This document shows positions 58,501 through 64,000 of a stretch of 64,000 nucleotides of DNA, one piece after another. The first letter of the stretch is position 1. Each line of letters begins with the position of its first letter. Both the position numbers and the translations under genes were made by a program. The DNA is taken from positions 682,001 to 746,000 of the forward strand of contig NZ_CP047420.1 in the NCBI RefSeq assembly GCF_009866655.1. Reading direction: 5' to 3'. This stretch comes from Rathayibacter sp. VKM Ac-2804 (GTDB lineage: Bacteria; Actinomycetota; Actinomycetes; Actinomycetales; Microbacteriaceae). The notes under the pieces were generated by a model. That model had not been told where the DNA came from, searched no databases, and worked only from the letters and a program-made list of their open reading frames with translations.

Positions 58501-59894
58501 CGGCCGGCTCCGTTCGGTTCGTGGTCGTCCGGCGATCCGGCGGGGGTCTGCTCGGCGAGCGGATCGATCACCGGCGCGCCGATCTCGGTCAGCGAGGCGG
58601 CGATCGAGTCGATGAAGAGGTCGGCGTCGAGGTCCGAGCGCACCGAGATCGCGATGTCGAGCCGCTTGGTGAAGGAGCTCGCGAAGACCGCGGCCTCGTC
58701 GTCCGGCTCGGTCACGGGCCAGAGGGTCATCGAGGCCAGCTCGGCCTTCCCGAACCAGCGCGGGCGCAGGAAGACGGGGAGATAGGACGCGTAGCCCTGC
58801 CAGTCCTTCCGGCCCCGGGTGATCCCGCTCTCGCCGGTCTCGACGGCGAGCTGCACCTGCTCGCGCACGCTCGCCACCGTCTCCGCGAGACCGAGCGACA
58901 CCGGCACGGCGACCCGCACCATCGACACGTGGTTGCGCTTGACCTCGTTCCTGTCGCGGCGCGGCGACACGGGCACGAGGGTCGCGATCTCCTCGCGCTC
59001 GGGGTGCAGCGCGGCGAAGGCGTGCAGGGCGAGCGCGACGGTCAGGTCGGCGACCGAGCCGCCGGCCGCGCGGGCCGCCGCCTTCGCGGTCTTGAGGTCG
59101 GCGGTGAGGATCGCCGCGTCGCGCGGCTTGATGCTGCGCTCGAGCAGTCCCGAGCGGCGGATCCACCAGTCGCGGGCGGCGCGGATGTTGCGGCCGCCGA
59201 CGCGGGTGATCCGCTTCTTCAGCGGCTTGCGCTTCCACTCCGTCCACTCGTCCGACAGCGACGCGTGCGTCGACGCGATCTGCCGGCGCGCGGCGAGGGT
59301 GAGCGCGATCGGGCCGCGCGGCGGCCGCGGGTCCTCCGGGAAGTGCATCGGCGCGCGGCTGTAGGGCGCGAACTCGATCGGCTCGCCCGAGGAGAAGGCC
59401 TGGATCAGCACGAGGCCGAACATGCCGTCGCCGAGCGCGTGGTGGATCCGCACGGCGAAGCCCAGCTGCCCGGTCGAGAGCTCGACCACGAGGATGTCCC
59501 AGAGCGGGCCCTTCGGGTCCATCGGCCCGTTGAAGGCGCCGGTGAGCAGCTCGACGTGGCGCGGGTCCCACTCGACCACGCCCGGGTGGAAGCGCACGTG
59601 GTCGCGGACGTCGATCTCGTCGACCGACACCCAGGAGGGCGTGAACAGCCCGAGCGGCGCGCGGGCGAGCCGCTGCCGCACCGAGGGGGAGGTGCGGATG
59701 AACGCCTCCCAGGCGGAGTAGACGAGGTCGCGGTCGAGCGAGCCGTCCGCGCGGCGGAACGGGGCGCCGTCGACGATCATCGAGCCGGTCGGCCGGGCGA
59801 CTTCGTAGACGACGGCGTTCGAGACGAACTTCTCGTCGAGGGTGCGCAGCGGCTCGGCGTGCGGTCGCCCGGTGCGGCGAGGGGGTCGGGTCAT
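58497..59894 (-). CDS. WS/DGAT-type acyltransferase (condensation-like fold)
   Basis: 465 residues. The catalytic HHxxxDG motif is present as [11 protein letters not shown], and the fold is that of wax ester synthase/diacylglycerol acyltransferase proteins ([37 protein letters not shown] in two parts, then a C-terminal [19 protein letters not shown]). These use an acyl-CoA to esterify an alcohol. Its place inside a glycosyltransferase operon, with coupled overlaps on the downstream side, suggests that it acylates the glycan or its lipid rather than making storage wax. This role is inference. Confidence 0.82.
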   Translation of the reverse strand: MTRPPRRTGRPHAEPLRTLDEKFVSNAVVYEVARPTGSMIVDGAPFRRADGSLDRDLVYSAWEAFIRTSPSVRQRLARAPLGLFTPSWVSVDEIDVRDHVRFHPGVVEWDPRHVELLTGAFNGPMDPKGPLWDILVVELSTGQLGFAVRIHHALGDGMFGLVLIQAFSSGEPIEFAPYSRAPMHFPEDPRPPRGPIALTLAARRQIASTHASLSDEWTEWKRKPLKKRITRVGGRNIRAARDWWIRRSGLLERSIKPRDAAILTADLKTAKAAARAAGGSVADLTVALALHAFAALHPEREEIATLVPVSPRRDRNEVKRNHVSMVRVAVPVSLGLAETVASVREQVQLAVETGESGITRGRKDWQGYASYLPVFLRPRWFGKAELASMTLWPVTEPDDEAAVFASSFTKRLDIAISVRSDLDADLFIDSIAASLTEIGAPVIDPLAEQTPAGSPDDHEPNGAGR

Positions 59895-59932
59895 GGCGGT
59901 GCTCCCTGGTCGGAGGCGGCGGAGGGGAGCGG

Positions 59933-60898
59933 TCAGCTCGGGGTGCCGGCGGGGGCCGGGTCGGCCTGCGCCGGGGCGGCGGGCAGCCGGATCGGCGTCG
60001 GCGGGTACTCGTCGACGAAGGTCGAGCCGGAGAGGCGGAGGTGGCGCGAGCGCAGGTAGCCGCGGAGGATCCCCTCGACCATCGCGAGCTCGTCCTTCGC
60101 GCCGCGGCCGCGCCGCTTCGCCGAGCGCACCAGGCGCCGGCCGCTGCGGACGGCGAGGGTCGCGGTGAGCCGCGCGCCGACCTTGGGCGACAGGCGCCAC
60201 CACTTGCCGACGAGCGCGCCGAGCCCGAGCCCGTAGCCGCGCATCAGGCGGCGGTAGGCGACGGGGTTGCGCGTGTTGACGTGCAGCACGACGCTGTCCG
60301 GCACGAAGACGGCGGTGCCGCCCGCGGCGATGGCGCGGCAGAAGATGTCGAGGTCCTCGGCGCCGGCGAGGTAGCGGCCGGCCCCGAGGGTGTCGTCGAA
60401 GCCGCCGAGGGTCTGCAGGACGTCGCGGCGGAACGCCATCACGGCGCCGTGGCCCGCGTCGAGCCCGCGGACGGCCGAGCGGTAGACGATGCGGTCGGTC
60501 GGCGGCACGTCGGTGTCGACGAGGGTGTGGTCGAGCATCCGCCCGGTCGCCACCGTGACGCGCTCCTCCTCGAAGGCGCGCAGCAGCGCCTCGATCCAGC
60601 CGGGCGTCGGCGAGCAGTCGTCGTCGGTGTAGACCACGATCGGCCGGTCGCTCGAGTCGAGCCCGAGGTTCCGCGCGATGGAGAGGCCCTTGGTGTCGGT
60701 GCGCACGTAGCGCACGCCCGCGGCGAGGGCGACCTCGCGGGTGCGGGAGTCGGTCGACGCGGAGTCGACGACGATCACCTCGACGTCGGGGTCGGTGCCG
60801 GCTGCGATCGCCGCGAGCGCCTCCCGCAGCATGTCGGGACGCTCGCGGGTGCAGAGGATGATCGAGACGTCGCGGGGGTGGAGCGCTGGGGGGTTCAC
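59933..60898 (-). CDS. Glycosyltransferase family 2
   Basis: 321 residues: [65 protein letters not shown] (in parts; DDD is the metal site), [34 protein letters not shown]. Inverting GT-A glycosyltransferase. GTG start at 60898 overlaps the preceding stop (GTGA). A 38-bp gap separates it from the WS/DGAT gene. Confidence 0.9.
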   Translation of the reverse strand: MNPPALHPRDVSIILCTRERPDMLREALAAIAAGTDPDVEVIVVDSASTDSRTREVALAAGVRYVRTDTKGLSIARNLGLDSSDRPIVVYTDDDCSPTPGWIEALLRAFEEERVTVATGRMLDHTLVDTDVPPTDRIVYRSAVRGLDAGHGAVMAFRRDVLQTLGGFDDTLGAGRYLAGAEDLDIFCRAIAAGGTAVFVPDSVVLHVNTRNPVAYRRLMRGYGLGLGALVGKWWRLSPKVGARLTATLAVRSGRRLVRSAKRRGRGAKDELAMVEGILRGYLRSRHLRLSGSTFVDEYPPTPIRLPAAPAQADPAPAGTPS

Positions 60899-62259
60899 GG
60901 CTGGTCGTTCCTCGGCTGGTCTGCTCGGTCGTCGGGATCGGAGTCGGGAGCAGCGGTGCCCGCCAGGTCCTCGCGCACGAGTGCCATCGCGGCACGGTAG
61001 GCGGCGACCAGGTCGACGCTCGCGCGCTCCCAGGTCAGGTTGCCGCGGTTGTCGAGCGCGGCCCGGCGCATCCGTGTGAGCAGGGCACGGTCCGAGGACA
61101 CCACGTCGATCTGCGCGGTCAGCGTCTCGACGTCGCGCGGCTCGTGCACGAGCCCCTGCACGCCGTCCTCGAGGTTGGCCCCGGCGGCGGAGGAGACCAG
61201 CGGCACGCAGCCGGCGGCCTGCGCCTCCGAGGTGACCAGGGCGCTGCCCTCCTCGATGGTCGGCAGGATCAGCACGTCGGCGTTCGCGAAGACCTCGGCG
61301 ACGTCGGCCGTGAAGCCGCGCAGCTCGACGCTCGGCTGCTCCAGGAGCCCGGCGAGGCGCTCCTGGTAGCCCGGGGTGAAGTCGCCGTAGACCAGGAAGC
61401 GGCCGGTGCTGCTCGCCTTCGACTGCTGCCAGGCCTGCAGCGCGTAGAGCAGGCCCTTGCGCGGCTCGATCCGGCCGACGAAGACCGCGGTGAAGACGTG
61501 GTCGGGAGCGTCGCGCGGGTCCGGATCGAAGCTGCGGGTCGTGTCGACCAGGGCGCCGTAGCGGTGGCGGAGGAGCTTGCGCGGGGAGAAGCCCTTCTCG
61601 AGGAAGGTCTGCTCGACGGACGCGGACGGCACCAGGATCGCGGTCGCCGACGCCCACTCGCGCTCCTCGCGGCGCAGCCGCACCGCGTTGTAGGTGTGCG
61701 GCGAGCCGACCGGCGGCGTGATGCCCAGGCGCTCGTACTCCTCCGCGACGACCTCGAAGGCGTGCGCGGTGTGGGTGTTCGGGGCCTCGCGCACCGAGGG
61801 CACGCCCTGGCGGGCGGCCTCGTCGAAGGTGCGGGCCGAGCCCCACGGCCAGCCGTGCACGACGTCGTAGTCGCCCTCGGCGAGGATCCGCGCGGTGACG
61901 CGGTCGTGGTGGGCGATCGAGCGGCTGCGGCCGAAGAGGCGGTGCGGGAGGCGGACGCCGCCGACCGTGAGGGTCGTCACGGCGCGGGCGACCGGTCCGA
62001 GCGGCTCGGTGATCGAGGCGGCGACGACGGTCACGCGGTGGCCGGCGGCCACGAGCGAGCGGACCTGGTGCAGGGCGGTCCAGCCGATCCCCGGCGAGCC
62101 GATGCCGTGCGGGAAGGAGTACAGGATCGACAGTGGAGCGCCGGCGGGCACGGCGGACGGGACGGTCGTCAGAGGACGGGCGTCGAGGTCGCGGTCAGTG
62201 CTGTCGGTGCGGTCGGGTGGGTCTGCGGCAGTGGTGGAGCACTGGTGCTCATCATCCAT
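60895..62259 (-). CDS. Glycosyltransferase family 4
   Basis: 454 residues. PLSILYSFPHGIGSPGIGWT, a long acceptor half, then TAVFVGRIEPRKGLLYALQAW and EEGSALVTSEAQAAGCVPLV with the E-x7-E motif of retaining GT4 enzymes. First gene of the minus-strand operon; ACAGGAGACGC precedes the ATG at 62259. The first ~35 residues are Asp/Thr-rich and lack similarity, so translation could start further in, but the ribosome site supports 62259. Confidence 0.9.
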   Translation of the reverse strand: MDDEHQCSTTAADPPDRTDSTDRDLDARPLTTVPSAVPAGAPLSILYSFPHGIGSPGIGWTALHQVRSLVAAGHRVTVVAASITEPLGPVARAVTTLTVGGVRLPHRLFGRSRSIAHHDRVTARILAEGDYDVVHGWPWGSARTFDEAARQGVPSVREAPNTHTAHAFEVVAEEYERLGITPPVGSPHTYNAVRLRREEREWASATAILVPSASVEQTFLEKGFSPRKLLRHRYGALVDTTRSFDPDPRDAPDHVFTAVFVGRIEPRKGLLYALQAWQQSKASSTGRFLVYGDFTPGYQERLAGLLEQPSVELRGFTADVAEVFANADVLILPTIEEGSALVTSEAQAAGCVPLVSSAAGANLEDGVQGLVHEPRDVETLTAQIDVVSSDRALLTRMRRAALDNRGNLTWERASVDLVAAYRAAMALVREDLAGTAAPDSDPDDRADQPRNDQP

Positions 62260-62709
62260 GCGTCTCCTGTCGTGAGGGCGGCGCGCTCAGGAATGAACAA
62301 TAGCCACCATCCTCGACCACCTGAGAGGAACGCAAGTCCACTCCCGGCTCGGCGAGTCGTCGCTCCCGCAGACTTAACACAGCCGCAATACTTCCGGCAT
62401 CCGCATGCCGTGGGTTATGGTCACAATGAGTGTGTCGGGGCACCGCACTCCTGGGGTCCCGGTTCTGTGCTCGTTCCGGCCCCTTCGAGGCATGCCCGAA
62501 GACCGGTGCGAACGCAGCACCGCACCGCTCCGAAACCGCCCTTCGCACCAGGCTCCGTCGACACCTCGACAGCCGCAAACCCCGTTCCGCCATCACCGCC
62601 GTGATGGACGGAGGCGTTGCTCCAACGATTGCAGCAGCAGTGCAACCTCCGAGCACGCGGCGCGTCGCCCCGAGGTCCTACACCTCGCCGTCTGGAAGTC
62701 GAGACCGAG
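62260..62709. promoter_or_regulatory. Divergent promoter region of the polysaccharide locus
   Basis: 450 bp with no convincing gene, lower in GC than its neighbours. A plus-strand promoter candidate is TTCCGG (62392-62397) with TATGGT (62416-62421) 18 bp downstream, which would leave a leader of about 285 nt before the Wzz-like gene. AT-rich elements near 62290-62310 could serve the minus-strand operon. Confidence 0.4.
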
Positions 62710-63579
62710 ATGTCCGTCCCCCTTTACCTTCGAGTGCTCTGGAGCTACAAATGGCTCCTCGCGGTCGGCCTCGTGGTCGCCGTGCTGGCCGCCATGGTCG
62801 CCGGCTACACCGTCAAGGACGGTGAGATCGTCTCGCGCGCCGAGTCGGCCTACCGCTCCGACACGACCATCCTGCTCGGCGGCGGCTCGCGCAACCCGCT
62901 CCAGGCCGTCGAGCCCGGTCAGGCGCTGCAGGAGGGCACCTCCGAGGCCCAGCAGAACGACCTCACCAACACCGCGGTCATCTACGCGTACCTCGTCAGC
63001 GGCTCCGAGATCCGCACCCAGGTCGAGGCCGCCATCGGCGGGTTCTCGCCCACCGAGGCCCTCAGCGCCGTGCGCCGCACGACCCAGCCGGCCGGATCCG
63101 AGCAGAACCCGGGCCGCTTCAGCCTCCCGATCCTCTCGATCGTCGGCGAGTCGACCGACCCGGCCCGCGCCGTCCTGATCTCGCAGACCGCGACCCAGAT
63201 CTTCCAGGGCTACATCACCGCTCAGCAGGAGGCCCAGGGCGTCGCCCCCGAGCTCCGCGTCACCCTCCAGGTCACCGACCAGGGTGCGGCTGTCGAGCAG
63301 GAGGGGTCGAACCCGATCATCCCGATCGCGATCACCGGTCTCGGCGTCTTCCTCGCCTTCATCGCCCTCGCGTTCATCCTCTACAACATCCGCATCTCGC
63401 GGGAGCGCGTCACCGCGAACCGCGGCAACCAGCGCCGCGGCGAGTCCTTCCGCCGCGGCCCGGCCCTGACCGGCTCCGCCTCGGAGAACGGCCAGCGCCC
63501 CGCCGCGATCGGCACCGCCCCCGAGAACACCGCCGGGTCGGGTGAGCTGGCCTCCTCCGGGAAGCGCAGCGCCACCTGA
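62710..63579 (+). CDS. Wzz/chain-length-determinant-like membrane protein
   Basis: 289 residues. An N-terminal helix (LWSYKWLLAVGLVVAVLAAMVAGY, shown for position) and a second helix near residue 205-230 (IIPIAITGLGVFLAFIALAF) flank an extracytoplasmic helical domain, the layout of polysaccharide co-polymerases. The C-terminal ~55 residues are a basic, Gly/Ser-rich cytoplasmic tail without a tyrosine cluster or kinase domain. ATG 62710 is chosen since the N-terminal helix starts there; it has only a weak ribosome site (GACCGAG). It probably sets chain length of the polymer made by the divergent operon. Confidence 0.82.
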   Translation: MSVPLYLRVLWSYKWLLAVGLVVAVLAAMVAGYTVKDGEIVSRAESAYRSDTTILLGGGSRNPLQAVEPGQALQEGTSEAQQNDLTNTAVIYAYLVSGSEIRTQVEAAIGGFSPTEALSAVRRTTQPAGSEQNPGRFSLPILSIVGESTDPARAVLISQTATQIFQGYITAQQEAQGVAPELRVTLQVTDQGAAVEQEGSNPIIPIAITGLGVFLAFIALAFILYNIRISRERVTANRGNQRRGESFRRGPALTGSASENGQRPAAIGTAPENTAGSGELASSGKRSAT

Positions 63580-63593
63580 GGCGGTCGCAGCAG

Positions 63594-64000
63594 ATGAGCA
63601 CGCAGACGCTGAAGGGGACCCCGCTCGGGGTCCCCGGGAACGACGACCCGTACGCGGGTGAGATCCTCGTCCGCCGGACCTTCACGGTCCGCGCGGTCCT
63701 GTCGACCGTCCTGCTGGCGGCCGTGGCCGTGGCAGCGGTCTACTACCTCAACCCGCTGTACGCGGGGGCGATCCTCTTCGGGATCTCGTTCCTGTACCTG
63801 ACGCGCAAGCTCGTCTTCAACTGGACCGGGGCGTTCATCGTCCTGCTCGGCGTGATCATGTTCATCCCGGTGCGCTACTACGCGCTGCCGATCCCGCTGG
63901 GCTTCGCGCTGGAGCCGTACCGGCTCGTCATCGTGATGATGGTCGTCGCGGCGATCGTCGCGCTGATGATCGATCCGACCTTCGTCTGGCGTCCGGCCGC
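63594..64000 (+). CDS. O-antigen polymerase/ligase-like membrane protein, N-terminal part (runs off the window)
   Basis: MSTQTLKGTPLGVPGND then helices with TVRAVLSTVLLAAVAVAAVY, LTRKLVFNWTGAFIVLLGVI and PLGFALEPYRLVIVMMVVAA. The order of helices and the 'IPLGF.LEPYRLVI' segment resemble actinobacterial O-antigen ligase/Wzy-like proteins. Starts 14 bp after the Wzz-like gene, so it is probably co-transcribed. The first codons contain a 10-bp inverted repeat (GGGGACCCCG / CGGGGTCCCC, 63614-63635). No stop within the window. Confidence 0.75.
   Translation, partial: MSTQTLKGTPLGVPGNDDPYAGEILVRRTFTVRAVLSTVLLAAVAVAAVYYLNPLYAGAILFGISFLYLTRKLVFNWTGAFIVLLGVIMFIPVRYYALPIPLGFALEPYRLVIVMMVVAAIVALMIDPTFVWRPA

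Noticed and set aside
1..64000. tRNA or rRNA genes
   Set aside because: No cloverleaf with a GTTCGA-type T-loop in context and no rRNA-conserved segments were noticed on either strand; a dedicated scan was not possible.

Overview
The window is high-GC DNA (roughly 70% or more by eye) from an actinobacterium, most likely a member of the Microbacteriaceae (Rathayibacter, Curtobacterium or Clavibacter relatives). The pointers are two DUF222-HNH nucleases, many leaderless TANNNT promoters just before the start codon, frequent GTG starts, Tat-type small secreted proteins, and a hairpin family of the type TCGAGTAGCCCGC / GCGGGCGTATCGA around the nuclease genes. I see no tRNA, rRNA, CRISPR array, plasmid origin or prophage. 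The species assignment is inference.

Layout. 1-6.5 kb: the end of a 2-hydroxyacid dehydrogenase, a DEAD-box helicase (deaD), a DUF2283 protein, the methionine importer metQ-metN-metI, and two small unknown proteins. 6.6-16.9 kb: a sugar-use locus with a divergent Gfo/Idh/MocA dehydrogenase, a three-gene ribose-type ABC importer driven by a promoter with a perfect palindrome in its spacer, a large secreted PQQ-type sugar dehydrogenase and a Tat-exported TIM-barrel isomerase. 16.9-19.6 kb: a WxL-like secreted protein followed by a DUF916 (WxL-interacting type) membrane-anchored partner. 19.6-28.2 kb: a ROK regulator divergent from an ebo-type cluster: a myo-inositol-phosphate-synthase-like cyclase, an EboC prenyltransferase, a TIM-barrel-EboA fusion, EboB, EboE and EboF, nearly all overlapping at stop/start. 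eboC and the eboA part each carry an apparent frameshift. 28.2-32 kb: a toxin-antitoxin pair with both genes frameshifted, a TetR-controlled alcohol dehydrogenase and a TspO-like membrane protein.

32-34 kb and 51.5-53.3 kb: two homologous copies of a module made of a DUF222-HNH gene plus flanking hairpins. Between them lie an ACR3/BASS-type permease, two Tat-type secreted proteins, an ECF sigma/anti-sigma pair, a DUF418/DUF1624-like membrane protein, a siderophore-interacting flavoprotein, a secreted beta-helix protein, a pyruvyl transferase, a purine-type module (amidohydrolase, NCS1 permease, divergent PucR regulator), a lower-GC island (about 49.4-50.5 kb) and an isochorismatase-family hydrolase. 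53.3-64 kb: a secreted subtilase and then a surface-polysaccharide region. A six-gene tightly overlapped minus-strand operon encodes four glycosyltransferases, a hexapeptide acetyltransferase and a WS/DGAT-type acyltransferase. It diverges from a Wzz-like chain-length protein and the start of a polytopic O-antigen polymerase/ligase-like protein.

The most notable content is the actinobacterial ebo cluster with an inositol-phosphate-synthase-like enzyme apparently standing in for EboD. Next are a five-copy family of about 60-70 bp palindromes (one copy inside a coding sequence), the duplicated HNH module, the WxL-like/DUF916 pair outside Firmicutes, and a concentration of frameshifts in accessory genes that could be either decay or sequencing indels.
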